A DNA stretch of 64,000 nucleotides from Plutella xylostella. Lineage: Eukaryota > Arthropoda > Insecta > Lepidoptera > Plutellidae. Position 1 is the stretch's first letter; each line of letters begins with the position of its first letter. The DNA is taken from NCBI RefSeq assembly GCF_932276165.1, contig NC_063983.1, forward strand, positions 5,463,501 through 5,527,500, given 5' to 3'. Under the pieces are notes generated by a model. That model saw only the letters and a program-made list of their open reading frames with translations, was not told where the DNA came from and searched no databases. Of the stretch, positions 49,601 through 61,800 are shown piece by piece. The translations under genes were made by a program, and so were the position numbers.

Positions 49601-52600
49601 CCTATATACAACGCCATAAGCAATCCACCCAGCACACTACCAACGATACCTACGAGTGTCGTCGCTGGTCAGCCGCTGCAGTAGGTGCGGAATGTAGGTA
49701 GATGAAGTCCACTCGTCGTAGACTTATATACCTACCTACAATGTCATAAAACAATCCACCCATCCCACTAATAAGGATACCTACGAGTGTCATCACTTGT
49801 CAGCCGCTGCAAGAGGTGCGGTATGTAGATGAAGTTCCAGTCGTCGGCGGCCGCGTCCAGCTGCGCCGCGCGCCCCGGCACCAGCGTGGGCGCAGACTCG
49901 TGCAGTATGTTGTCGGACGCGTCCATCTGTCTCACTATCTGGGAGTACACCCAGCACACCTACGAGTGACCACACAAGCCCCAGCCGAATATAACAAAAC
50001 CTTAAATTCATATGTATCCTACTAGACAATCGAAAGAAAGTATATTAATCAAACCGAAGATAAACAATTTTTATGGCAAACGTACTAAAGAATACCTAAC
50101 ACCGATTATATTTAATAACCTACCACCTAATTTATTAAAACTAAGATGTTCTAAAAAACTATAAAAAATAAAATAAAATATCATTTATTACAAGATTAAG
50201 CTACCTCCAATGAGTATTATAAGTACATTGAATGCATATCTTCATTAAGTACATCTATGTAATCTTTAATAATAACTTGTAATAGCATAAGCTACTAAAT
50301 TTACACTAGTAATAGATACCTATTAGTTGTGTAACTTACCTTATTTGCTTGTATAAATGCGAGTCTTTGTCTCCCGCTAAACTGAACTGCAGTTTGGGAG
50401 TATATATATGTAATTTTGTAAGTTATACTCTGTTCAATAAATAAACGTAAAAATAACGTACGAGTGTCATCACTGGTCAGCCGCTGCAGCAGGTGCGGTA
50501 TGTAGATGAAGTTCCAGTCGTCGGCGGCCGCGTCCAGCTGCGCCGCGCGCCCCGGCACCAGCGTGGGCGCAGACTCGTGCAGGATGTTGTCGGACGCGTC
50601 CATCTGTCTCACTATCTGGGATAGAGCTACATACTTATGATGCTGACCGCACCACGTAAAATATGAAATTCTAATTTGACTTGATTCTAGACTTATCTAC
50701 CTACAACGCGCACTAAAATAATCCACCCAGCCCACTACCTAGGATACCTACGAGTGTCGTCGCTGGTCAGCCGCTGCAGTAGGTGCGGTATGTATTTCGC
50801 AGGCATTTTGTAAGATCTCGCCGTTTACATACGGCGTCGTCAGTTTACAAACGCTCGCTGTTTTGTAATTTGCCGAAGGCATATTGATAACTCGTTCAAA
50901 CACAAGGATACCTACGAGTGTCATCACTTGTCAGCCGCTGCAAGAGGTGCGGTATGTAGATGAAGTTCCAGTCGTCGGCGGCCGCGTCCAGCTGCGCCGC
51001 GCGCCCCGGCACCAGCGTGGGCGCAGACTCGTGCAGTATGTTGTCGGACGCGTCCATCTGTCTCACTATCTGGGAATAGATGGGAGTATTGTTAGGATGG
51101 GAGTTTTTGATGAGAAGTGAATACAAAATTATTTTATTGAGGGTAGTACGTTTCAGGAACAAAGGCAAACTTGAAGGATCAGCAAGGTAAATTGACACAA
51201 AACTAAAGTTATTAGACACTTCTTCTTATACGGGTATTTTCCTGCACCAATCGATTTGCATTTAGTGTCGTCGTGCTGAAAGGGCTAGAAAAAGGTTTGC
51301 ATCATGGAGATCGCATGGGCCAGTCAGATCCGCATCAGTCGTTGACGACCCGGGCTGCGCCGCACGTAAATTATACGTCACTGGAGGATGCTCATTTCTC
51401 TCCTTGCTCCCTATCAGCTTCTACTGACCACATACCGTGGTAACGACGAGGTCCCGGTGCGCGCTGGGCTGGCGGCACGCGCGCCGCATCCGCCGCACCA
51501 CGACCTGGCTCGGTCACCTAAAGTGCTAGCACGGGGTGCATTTACCTAAGACTCACATCGCGCAGCCTTTGGTCACTTCTTAAATGCGCCCCGTGCTACT
51601 AGCCCTGTAGTGAGTATCTATAGCGTGGTGGACTGGCTCAGTCACCTGTAGTGAGTATGCATACCGTAGTGACGACGAGGTCGCGGTTCGCACTGGGCTG
51701 GCGGCACGCGCGCCGCAGCCGCCGCACCACGGCCTCGGCGGCGCGCACGTCGCCCGCCGCGCACGTCGCGCCGCCGCCGCGCAGGGCTAGTTCTACTAGC
51801 CGCTCTACGGACGAGTCATCTGTTGGGTGAAGATGGGAGAGATTTAACCAAGATAGCTCCCATTACGTGCATTTATGCAAGAATAAGAGAAGGTTCGGAG
51901 CTCCAATGGTGTTGGGCGGCTTTTACCCGGTGACCTTAATAGTTTATTCGGCGGATTGGTCCAGTCAAGTTACTAGGGCAACAAGAAAGGAAGTCAGGTA
52001 ACACTGATGTTTGGAAAATAATTCAAACTATGTAAGAGTTATGGGAAATTGAGACACACATTATGTATCTGAAGTATCAGGATCAGATCAGCATCTCAAG
52101 AAGCCTAGGAAAGGTATGAATTTCACGGGTAAACTGTTTTAAGGCATAGGAAAACTGTATGTCAAAGCTATTGACTATAATTATGTATTTGTTGGTGGAG
52201 ACGTATGACTGTATCTTTCATATCTAAACAAACATATGTGAGTAAATATTTTCATAACTTACCAGAGTCTTTCATTTCCTTTTCTGGCTCTAATTTGCTA
52301 CCAGGAGGGGGTTTACTCTGGTCGTGGCCTGGCGCCATGTTGTCAGAGCAGGGAGAGGCAGTCGGTGGCACTACGTCGACTATTTTGGCGACCAATCTCT
52401 TCCCATTTTTCGTTTTTCCCAAAACTATTCTGTCTGGTATATCTACAACGGAAAATTATATCTTATATTATATCCGTAATGTTTGATAGGTACTAAAGTA
52501 AATAACAAAAGAGTGAATTTTTTGGACAGTTTCAAATGTGCAATGGTACGTACTTACCGATTTTAACTATTTTTTTAAAACAATTTCACTTTTTGTAGCT

Positions 52601-54688
52601 AAGAAATGTTACCTTTTACAGAGTAGTTTGTTTTTAAACGTATAACTGTGCTGTTTCTTTTCAGTTTTTTGGCATCTGATGATTTTTCATTTTCATTTTT
52701 CACAGTTTCTAAGGTTGGTTGGGTTGATTGTTCGTGTTTGTTGTGTGGTTCTGTAAATCAATAAAAAGATATAGCAACAAATCAAAATGTAAAACCGCAT
52801 GTTGTTCCGGATCATACATCATCATCATCATCACCATTGCATCGGGACAAACTGGGTTGCAGAACTTTACCTACATTGAAAAATGCCCAACCACAATAGC
52901 AATAAGCAGTCAGCTTACGAAAATGCTGGTACTTTACCTTGAATCTTATCTTTATTTCCAGATATAATATGTTCTTGACTGGCAGGTTTCATTGGGACAT
53001 TATCATTGGGAGTGGTAAACCCATTTTCTTTGGGTTTCAAGGGCACAATGGGCATCTCATCTAAAACAGGATTACTAGAAATAAACAGAATAAAATTAGC
53101 AAATAATACAATTAAAAGTTTAACATAAGTAATAATGATCTTTTTGGTGCCAGTATACTTGTATCTTACCTTTCCATTGGAGCTGCTTGTAGATCCATGA
53201 ATATTTGAATATCATTTTTCAACTGTTGTATTAGCTCTGAAATTTTTTATACAAATACATTATGAGTACTAATAATTTCACCATAATTAATATCTTTGGA
53301 CATAATTATTCTAAATACTTACTATCATTTCCTGTAATGTCATGGAGGCCAAGCGCATTCAGAAGAAACACTTTTTCATTGACATTCAGCATGACCCAAC
53401 CCTTCTGTTCTAGCATGTGGTACTGGTCATCAGTTATTGTAATCTGAAAAAAATCACAAGTATATTTTTTACACTCTCCATAGTATATGTAAGTAATTAT
53501 TCTTCTTTATAGCTTTTTAGTGATTGTTGCCATGATCTCCACACTTGGCAGGGGAAATGGAGATAACACACAACACAAACATTGGCAATCTCTGGACCTG
53601 TAATAAGGTGCATTTTACTTAGTTCTTTCTCTTTTTTATGCACCTTGGAAATAATAATATTAATTTCAAAGTTTTAAAGCCTTTTGATAGTGCGTGTCTG
53701 TATGTACCTCTGTCAAGTTACTAGTGTCAGGTGGTTGAGCTGTTGCAGCCTCGTCAGTCTGCTCATTCTTGAGTTCCGAGTGAGCCGGGACCAGGTCACT
53801 CACAGCCATATCTTCACTCATCTGGAATAATGTTAGGATTTCATTTTAGAAAGGTTGTGAATTGGTAACGTTTTTAGTCTGTAGCCAAGGCCCTTACTTT
53901 GATAATGAAAGATTTTAGATAAATCTTTGACAAGAAAATGAAATGTTAAACTTTAGATAAAACAAAGTATAGAGGGATGCTTGGGCTAAGGTTAGAAGGC
54001 CTGGTAGGGATAAACTTTCTCATAAGCATACTTAAATATATCTCCTCTAACTCTTTTTATGATGTATGTTGAATGCTGATTATAAGATAATTAATTAAAT
54101 TAATATTTGTCAGAACGTAAGTCTTCTTATTTACCTGCACAGTGGGTGCATCAGGTATTGATTGTAGGAGGAAATTATTTTCATACACATTGCCTGAGTT
54201 TTCCGGTAGGACATATTGATCTGAAAATATATAATATGTAGAAATGTAACAAAGATCTTATGAGTTATGGGTAAATATTATTGCTTGGTACAGAATTTTG
54301 TACGCAACAGCTGTGCTGTACTACAGCACAAAGCATTCTTAAATATAAGTTAATTTAAGATAACTTACCAGAGACTGTGATAAGTTCGGTGGAATTATCA
54401 ACATCAACAAAGTATTGTTGAGATGAAACATCGTACACGGCACACGGTTGTGCATTCTCCAATACGCCCTTAACATCTTCAACTTGTGTAACATACTGGA
54501 CTTGTCTATTTACTGAAATACAATACGAAATAAGTAATAACTAAAAAACAATAGTAGTAGTAGTAACGTAAATTATTTTACTTACTAAGGAGAGTGCCAT
54601 CGTTTTGCACGACAAAAAACTGGTCCGTTTCACTTTCATGACTATTTGACGGCAAGAATTCATACGTTTCATAAATATTTTTATCCAT
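46700..54688 (-). CDS. C2H2 zinc-finger protein, 15 exons
   Basis: Exons in transcript order: 54688-54586, 54512-54369, 54220-54135, 53821-53708, 53443-53323, 53236-53170, 53074-52938, 52750-52613, 52442-52263, 51819-51665, one of three 154-bp alternatives (49938-49785, 50615-50462, 51069-50916), 49168-49040, 47879-47758, 47358-47268, 46944-46700. With one alternative the sum is 1986 bases (661 aa), and every phase agrees. The N-terminal half is acidic and low-complexity; a stretch TDDQYHMLEQKGWVMLNVNE may be a fold. Three C2H2 fingers end the protein: CTACAKLFHNESELKLHI, CPHCNAQVKHANYKRHLISH and CKMCPTTYLHSSTLSKHIMAQH. It is probably a nuclear DNA-binding factor. I do not recognise an orthologue. 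It converges on HROB with 205 bases between stops. Confidence 0.85.
48177..48933. mobile_element. 757-bp element of degenerate short units, possibly MULE-like
   Basis: It begins GGGTTCCGCTCATCTCGC and ends GGCATAAG-inverse...GGTAGAACC, with a perfect 9-bp duplication GGGTAAATA on both sides (48168-48176, 48934-48942). A 9-bp duplication fits Mutator-like elements. Both halves consist of diverged units of about 20-25 bases around GGCATAA, CTCGTTT and TTGGTC, in opposite orientation in the two halves. A purine-rich core (AGCGGAGCGCAGCGAAGCGG) lies near 48612. It is within a zinc-finger gene intron and encodes no protein. Confidence 0.75.
49785..49938 (-). repeat. Zinc-finger gene alternative exon, copy 1
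   Basis: This 154-bp exon codes IVRQMDASDNILHESAPTLV, then PGRAAQLDAAADDWNFIYIP and HLLQRLTSDDT, phase 0 in and 1 out. It has an acceptor (CTCCCAG) and a donor (GTAGGT). It nearly equals copies at 50462-50615 and 50916-51069. Confidence 0.85.
50462..50615 (-). repeat. Zinc-finger gene alternative exon, copy 2
   Basis: It has the same 154-bp length and coding sense, with acceptor CTATCCCAG and donor GTACGT. Differences from copies 1 and 3 are a few bases, for example CAGGATGT for CAGTATGT. Its downstream intron differs from copies 1 and 3. Confidence 0.85.
50916..51069 (-). repeat. Zinc-finger gene alternative exon, copy 3
   Basis: It is essentially identical to copy 1, with acceptor CTATTCCCAG and donor GTAGGT. 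It is closest to the upstream exon 51665-51819. Confidence 0.85.
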
Positions 54689-55521
54689 TTCATTAATTTT
54701 CACATGAACATATCCAAAACAAAGCAAAGTTTGACTAAATGAAACTGACTGAATAATGTCAGAAATTTATTGCCTACTCTGTGGACATAATAAGTCAAAA
54801 TCGTTAGGACGTGTTGCGTAGGGTAAATTTCTACTTCCGTGCTATGTGACTGATAAGTACCAGTACCACCAAAGTAATTTCCTAGGACCTTCAGAATCCA
54901 TCCAACGGTTCTCATTTCGTAAGGGCCTTTATCCCATTTACGCTGGGCCAGCCGGGCCAGCCTCAGTTAACAATTCAGTAACTACCTATTTTTGCGCCAT
55001 TGTGTCTTCATCAATCATCACTGCTGGATTTTTAAATATTATTCAAGAGAATGTACCTACTGTGTACTTGCATACATATATTGCCCGGGCTCGAATCCTG
55101 ATCTTATGTCTTATGACTGATTAAACTATCCTAGAAGTACCTATCTAGGATAGGAGCATACATTTTGTGGTGATCTTGTCTAGTCTCCCGTTATACCTTT
55201 TCTAGGGAGGCAGTTAGAATCTAATGCAAATATGAACTACTTATGCACATACTGACTCAAGGAATATAAGTTCTTCTCTAACTGGTGCAAGGATCATTAC
55301 CACATAGTAGTACTCAGGTAGATAGGTACATATGGACTATGGAGGTGGGTTGTTAAAATAAGTTTTATCGAATAGATAGGTAATAAAATCAAAATCTACG
55401 ATATTAGGCACGTAGAGCAGTTACAGTGTATTTGCGTTACAGAGTAGGTAGTTTTCCATATACTTAATAGGTTTATACTTCGGTACTCATCTCAGGCTAC
55501 TACCTACCGGCATTTTTGAAT
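54689..55521. other. Spacer between the zinc-finger gene and the MECR paralogue
   Basis: I see no gene here. The zinc-finger promoter should lie at its left end. The sequence is AT-rich with no obvious transposon ends. Confidence 0.4.
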
Positions 55522-56372
55522 TTACGCGGGCATAGTGAGGTCAAATACATAGTTCGTCGTTGAAAAGGCTTCACAATCTTTAGAGTTCCTGAATGCATGT
55601 GTATACTTATTCAATTCTAGTGACTTGTACAACGGTGCCACTATTTTCCCGATGACCATCATCGAGATGAGATAATTCATCATAATACCCTGATCAATTT
55701 TGCATGCGATAGCATCGTATTCGGCTATGTGAAATCTATGAAACGATAGGTCATTCCTGAGGAATTGCTTTGAGAATGGTGCGCAATAGGCACTTCCATA
55801 GTAGACGAGGCTGCCACACTTCTCCATAAGCCGCAGCATGACATCCTCGTATCTCCCGCCGAGACAATTCAATCCTAACACTGGTCTGGAAATAGAAGTG
55901 TCGAACGACGTCAGTTCCTCGGCTTCCTCCAGGGTATACACTTCAGTGGCACCGAGTTTCAGAAGGTATTTCTTCACCTCGTCATACCCGACGTGGCTAG
56001 CCACAATGTTGAAGGTGTTTATGCCCCAGAGCTTGCATAGCTGGATGACGCACTGGCCGACGGCACTGTTGGCGCCGGTCTGTATGACGGACTGCCGTGG
56101 TTCGAGGTGTCTGTAGTCTTTGAGCATGCGGTAGGCGGTGCGGGGGGCGATGGCCAGCATGGAGGCCTCAGCGAGGGGGAGGTTGGGGGAGATGACGTGG
56201 AGGTGGGTCTCGGAGAACACGCCGTAGTGGCGCCAGGTGCCGAGGTTCCGGGACACGATGACGACGCGCTCGCCCGGCTCCACCCTGTTCACTAGACTGC
56301 CGACTTCCACCACTTCGCCGACGCCCTCGTCCCCGGGGATGGAAGGCAGGGTGGGGAGCAGGGGACTTCTGC
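55522..56372 (-). CDS. MECR-like large exon without a first exon
   Basis: An 851-base open exon (283 codons plus 2 bases) has an acceptor at 56373-56374 and a stop at 55522. It aligns throughout with the large exon of the neighbouring MECR gene: EGVGEVVEVGSLVNRVEPGE, GTWRHYGVFSETHLHV, APRTAYRMLKDY, QTGANSAVGQCVIQLCKLWG, LGLNCLGGRYEDVM. The catalytic Tyr position (GKYP in the neighbour) reads RSP. The NADPH-phosphate motif VRDRP is replaced by VASHVG. No ATG exon is visible in the 448 bases up to the next gene. The frame is intact, so it is either an alternative 3' exon of MECR, a gene with a remote first exon, or a young pseudogene. Confidence 0.75.
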
Positions 56373-56821
56373 CTGGAAACGGAGGTTTTCTTATAGGACG
56401 AGGGAAGGATTGTTAGGATCTGGTCGTTAGGATGTGCATTTTGATAGGATAGCTATAGCTAGGTGTGGGACATTAGGGCACCAGTAGATAATAAAAGATT
56501 CCCTGATTAGGTAGGTACTGGCAAAAATATACATACATAATATAGATACATAGCTAGGTAACCCTGATTATGATTAGGTGGTGTGAAGTCAATGTAAACT
56601 AAGTTTTTATTCATAAATATTTATTTTCAGCATGTTAAGACTTATCATACTTTAGTAATGAAAGTAGATGAAATGCTAAATAAATGTTTCACCTATGGCT
56701 ATGGTATGTAGGTAAATTTACCTACATTAAATTAAAAATTCTTAGGAATATTCTTTATACTTTACATCACAATTAAATAAAAATGTAACTACATCACTGG
56801 GATCTGTCAACTAGTCTGTTA
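56373..56821. other. Spacer between the two MECR-type exons
   Basis: I see no coding exon on the minus strand. The neighbour's 3' UTR occupies its right part. It is AT-rich. Confidence 0.5.
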
Positions 56822-58079
56822 TTAACAATGACTAAAGTCTAAAATATATTTGCTGCCCAAAAATCCTTTTGGGGCTAAAGTATTAACAATTGCTTCTTCA
56901 TATTCTTCAAACTTAACTTTAGTATGCAGTGGTCCTTTCAGTTTATTTTCACACATTAAACTTATCAGTTCAGACAACATTTGTTTCTTTTCCTCAGGTT
57001 TAGCTTTTTCATTCCAAGCTGTCATCCAATATCCATGGAAAGACAGGTTTTTGAAAATAAAAGAAGCAGTTGGTATGCTGACTGGGTCTCGGGACATGCC
57101 ACCGTAGGTGACCATTTTTCCAGAATGTTGTAATTGCCGGAGCACCTCCAGGGAACTCTTCCCTCCCACACAATTAAGAGCCAGAGATGGACGATCAATT
57201 TCCTTGTTCCTGAATATAGTTGTTTTGCGTAACTCTTCTTCGGTTAAGACATAAGTTGCTCCCATACATTGTAAGTACTCTTTAAGTTGTGCTATTTCTG
57301 GTCTGTCTCTTACAATGCTTACATTTTGGATTCCCCAAGCCTTGCACAGTTGAGTGACAGCCTGTCCACAGGCGCTATTGCCTCCATTCTGTATGACAAC
57401 TAAGCCTGACTCGCGGACAGGTACAAAATCTGTAAGCATCCTGTAGGCAGTACACGGGTTGACTGATAAAGTGGCTGCCTCCACGTCACCGAGTTCATCC
57501 GGGACCACATGGAGGACATCTTTGTGAAATGTTCCCAAGTTCCTCCATGTTCCCTGGACTGGTTTGATGACAATCACTTTGTTTCCTGGACTTATACCCT
57601 GCACATCATTGCCAGTCTCTTCCACAATACCTACACCCTCGTTTCCTCCTATGGATGGCAGGTTAACTTTAACTGGGTATTTTCCTACAAAATAGACATG
57701 TTTCCATGAGTAAATAATAATTATTGTCAGTAAAATTTTAAATGGCAACATAAATACCTTAGATGGATTAAGCTGCTTTTATCCCGTCCAAATTCAATAT
57801 TTTGTCACGAGTAATATATAAAATAATAAAGTTTTATCTAAGTCAAGTACCTTGAATAGTATTAATGTCAGCTGGGTTGATCGGGGCTGCAAGCATACGG
57901 ACTAGCACATCCTGAGGGCCAAGCTTTGGTATCTCGACTTCTTTGAACTTTACCACGTTGAGAGGTTCTCCAAATTCAGAGTAAACCAACTGTTTCGAAG
58001 TCAAATTTCGCAGCGGCGTTAAAGCTCCATATTTTTTTAGGTTATTCGTGAAAAGTCGTCGTAATGGTAGAAGAGCCAT
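56822..58079 (-). CDS. MECR: Mitochondrial trans-2-enoyl-CoA/ACP reductase
   Basis: Two exons: 58079-57851 and 57684-56822, totalling 1092 bases (363 aa). The N-terminus (MALLPLRRLFTNNLKKYG) is a basic, amphipathic mitochondrial presequence. The quinone-oxidoreductase-type fold follows: MLAAPINPADINTIQG with the catalytic Tyr in GKYP, LPSIGGNEGVG, GTWRNLGTF, NPCTAYRML, the Rossmann QNGGNSACGQAVTQLCKAWG, NADPH motif VRDRPE, and LALNCVGGKSSLEVLRQL. It reduces enoyl-thioesters in the last step of mitochondrial fatty acid synthesis, which supplies lipoic acid precursors. Length matches the family (about 370 aa). The intron is only 166 bases. Confidence 0.95.
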
Positions 58080-58863
58080 GTCTGATTCAGTAAATTGATA
58101 ATTATGTATGAAATTTAGGTATTTAAACTGAAATTATTCAATTTTTTCAAAAGATTTTATCATTATTTTGATTTGAGAAGAAATTCAGAGATTGTTTTGA
58201 TTTGACAACATGACATTGACACTTTACATGATAATATGTCAAACAAACTTCAAACCTTGATACACAGAACAAACGAAAATATATTTACTCGTAGGCTGTT
58301 ATCATTTTGAGTTACTCGCAATAAGCAACGGCAACACCATTTTTTTTTCATTTTTGTTTCTTTTTTCCAGAGAGGCAGGGACCAGCAGGGACCAACCTGA
58401 GGGACCAACCATGACCATCCATGGAATATCGCTGGGGCCACGGTCATGAGACCGACAGCCTCCAGACAGGTAGCCGCATAGACTAGAATATGGTAGCCGG
58501 TAGCGGTTGAATGAGAAAGGTGTCACGTTCTTTATGAGCCCTAGCTAATATCCAGTGTTTGCACCCGATTACGGGATTACGTTGTGGGAACTTTGAGAAC
58601 TTATGACAATACTTTATACCTAACTACTGCCCCAAGATCAACTGCTTCTATAAAATACTTACTTAACTATGGAAAATTCAAAAATAATTTAACTACCTAT
58701 AAGAACTCAACTAAATAAGAACCAATTTGATAAAATTAATATATTTATTAACAATAATTCCATAGAAAATCGAATCATTCATGATCAACAGCTTCAGCAT
58801 ATAAAGATAAATTATAAACTACCTACATTAAATAGGTACGGTTAAGTTAAGTACTCTCAAATT
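58080..58863. other. Spacer upstream of MECR
   Basis: It contains a short GGGACCA repeat (58378-58425) and a T-rich tract. No coding frame is convincing. The MECR promoter should lie at the left end. Confidence 0.4.
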
Positions 58864-61800
58864 TCATTTCATTTTTTCATCCTGCTGCAAATTGGCCAAG
58901 AACCTGTGCACCCTGTCATCCAGGTCCTTCCTGGCGAGGGGTGCAGCGGCAGCGGGGGCTTCGGTCGCCGGCGGGGGACCCAGATTGGGTGCATGGAGCT
59001 TGCGCGCTCGCGACAACTGCCACGCAGCGCCCGCACTGTGGAATGTTCCAGATTCTTCGTGAACGGCTGCAAAGTTTGAACGCGGAACACTGCGGGGAAA
59101 GTGAGAAGAGTGAAGAGTTTGATGTAGGTAGGTATATGCGCACTTACGAGCAATGTAAAAGTTCCAGCAGATCTATGCGCTCCAGTGACTTAGGGAGTTA
59201 GGGAACGGCAATGGCAGGTGGAACTTTTCCATTGCTCGCGAGTTAACTTCGTAGTTAGTATTAGTAGGAACCTACATAGCTCAATTATTAAATTATAACT
59301 TACTATTCTTTACTGACGTAAGTTCTGAGCCGCGCCGGCGCAATAACCGATGAAAACTCAGATGATAAGTTCCTCTTGAGACCTACAATAAGATAGAATT
59401 TAATCAGGTATATTTTTAACGTGAGAACAAATCGCGGGAAGCAACTAAACACCCATGGGAATTAAAGAGCCACCACCGTTTATCATCAATGGGTGAAGAT
59501 GACTGTGGAGATTTCAAAGGAAGCGCCACGCTCACAGGTACCTATAGGAAGTCAAAAGGCCTGCCTATTGCATCCATTTCACAGCGAATAAATAGATGGA
59601 ATAGATCTAGATTTCGACATAGTTCTTCGACATAGTTCTAGGTTTAAACTAGTGTTGCCACGAATAGTGAATTGGCCGAATACCGAATACCGAATATTCG
59701 GCGGCGCTGTCGGCCGAAGCGCCGAATATTCGGCCGCCGAATATTCGGCGCTACAACCTGTTTTTTTTTGTTCCTGGAACTGCTTTGAAGAAGTCGCTAC
59801 AGATTATATGAGAAATGCTAATTATTAGGAGGCAGATGCTGTGGCAAACGAATTGATGTGGTGGTCAGCAAACAAAAAACAATACCCGAACCTTTTGAAA
59901 TTTGCAAAAACTTATCTTTCTTCACCTGCAAGTAGCGTCTATAGTGAGAGGTTATTTTCTGAGGATGGTAACAATGAAAAGCGCAATCGTGGGCTACCAA
60001 AAAATGCTGAAATGCTCGTTTTTATCCAGCAAAACTTACTACTGATTAATTTTAAGTACTAAAATGTTGTGATTTGGAAATAAATACACAATTTTGATTA
60101 AAATAACAAGTAATTTTTACATGATTTACTATTCGGTATTCGGCCCGAATAGTACGCACTATTCGGCCGAATACCGAATACTGAAAAAACTGGCCGAATA
60201 GGCCGAATACCGAATAGTTGCCGAATATTCGTGGCATCTCTAGTTTAAACCAGAACTTTAGAGTACGTTTTATATTAAGTTGGTCTGCTATGTCGCATAA
60301 AACTCGCAAGCTGTACACAGAAAGCATACCGGAACTCTTGACGATGTTGACAGAGCTCCTATCCTTCCACTTCTGTGAACACACGGGGCACAGGGAGCGC
60401 CGGATGGACCAGCGGGGAGGCGCCTCCTGCGCGGGACTTTTGGCACGCTGGAACGCTGGGATCTCTAGGTGAGTCTGAAAACAATTACATATTTATCATT
60501 ATACATTGGTCATGTCAAAGACTCTGTTTTATGTGCTTAATACGAAATAGCATTACTTAGATGTCTCAAGCTGCGTATCTGCCCTGTATTATGTATGATA
60601 AATATCCATCATTGGGCGTTCGTTGGGCCGGTATGTACGCAGCTTCAGAGGTATTTTATCTGTTTTAATACATTTGAAGGTACACACTGATCATGAATGG
60701 TATAAGTACCTTACCTTACCATTACAAGGAAATAACAACATGCAGGGAAATGCCAAAACTAATGTTAATTACACGAAATGTTTGGACAAACGGCTTACTG
60801 TCAGGAAGTTTTTCATGTCGGATATGGATTTTATAGTGCACACAACTTTGCATGCATTATAATCTATCGGCTTTGTATCAGTGATTCGATATTTGTAACC
60901 GTACCTAGTTCCAATTGTTAACTATGTGTAGTTGCTTACCTACGATATTAAATGTATGCTTCAAATCAAATTCAACCTCATTTTATTATTAATTTAAGTA
61001 TATATCGTTCTCAAGCTACGGCTAAAAAAAAGTACCAATGAACTCATGCGATAGAAGAATTAAATCCGATATTTATTGATAAGTAACTGTTCCACCTTTT
61101 TTTCTATAGTCGATGGTCACGCTACTGTTGAAGATCCGAAACAAAACGGCTAGGAAGGTATTAAACGTATTAAAGCACCAACTAGGTAAGTAAGTATTTT
61201 TAACCGGAATAAATAAATAAATGTATGTAGTTTAGTGCATGCATTCGCCAACCATTAGCACCCCTAGTCTTCGGTCAGAGGGCCTAGTAAGGTTTTCAAC
61301 ACAGTTCGAGCAGAGAAAATTAAACGTGAATTTGTATGTCTCTCTGCTAGTCTTAGACAAGAACGTTCGGTCGGTGTAAAAAACTCCACTAAGCCCACCG
61401 GTGTACAGTATAACTTACGGGTAACTTGGAGGGAACGGATGCGGTGAACGCCATCAGGGACGGGATGTCCATGTCTCGCTTGCTGGACATCCGCGAGGCT
61501 CGGGAGCGGGAGACGCTGCGCTCCGTCTCACGGGTCCAGCCGTGAGGGCATAGCTCAGCCATCACTCTGGGGGAGGCCAAATAAGGCTTATGTTTTAGGA
61601 GGGAAAGGAATTGTAAATAGACAACCTTAAGCAACGGAAATGATTTCCACAAGAGCGGTACGTATCATATTCCGCTAGATATTATGTCTATCGATTATCA
61701 TAATTAATGAGGTAACTAATTCATCAATCAATCATCTTCTACAATATTATTACCTATTTTGTTTTAATCATCAAAATCGTTGCATACTTATTCATCAGTG

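Larger units (their letters stand above)
49340..51660 (-). repeat. Partial exon duplicates around the alternative exons
   Basis: Truncated copies of the 154-bp exon donor end lie at about 49457-49525, 49650-49715 and 50747-50795, each with the flanking AATCCACCCAGC-type intron block. A truncated, altered copy of the donor end of exon 51665-51819 lies at about 51435-51515 (GACGAGGTCCCGGTGCGCGC versus GACGAGGTCGCGGTTCGCAC). Unequal crossing-over or slippage in this GC-rich part of the gene is the simplest explanation. Confidence 0.75.

Noticed and set aside
49785..51069. CRISPR-like repeat array.
   Set aside because: The repeats are 154-bp coding exons with splice sites in an animal gene; spacing is irregular and there are no short repeats with unique spacers.
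58869..59089. Last exon of the unrecognised gene read in the frame that joins directly to exon 60330-60474.
   Set aside because: The composition is less protein-like than the alternative frame, and a 79-bp exon with good splice sites and exact phases links to that alternative. It is kept only as a possible skipped isoform.
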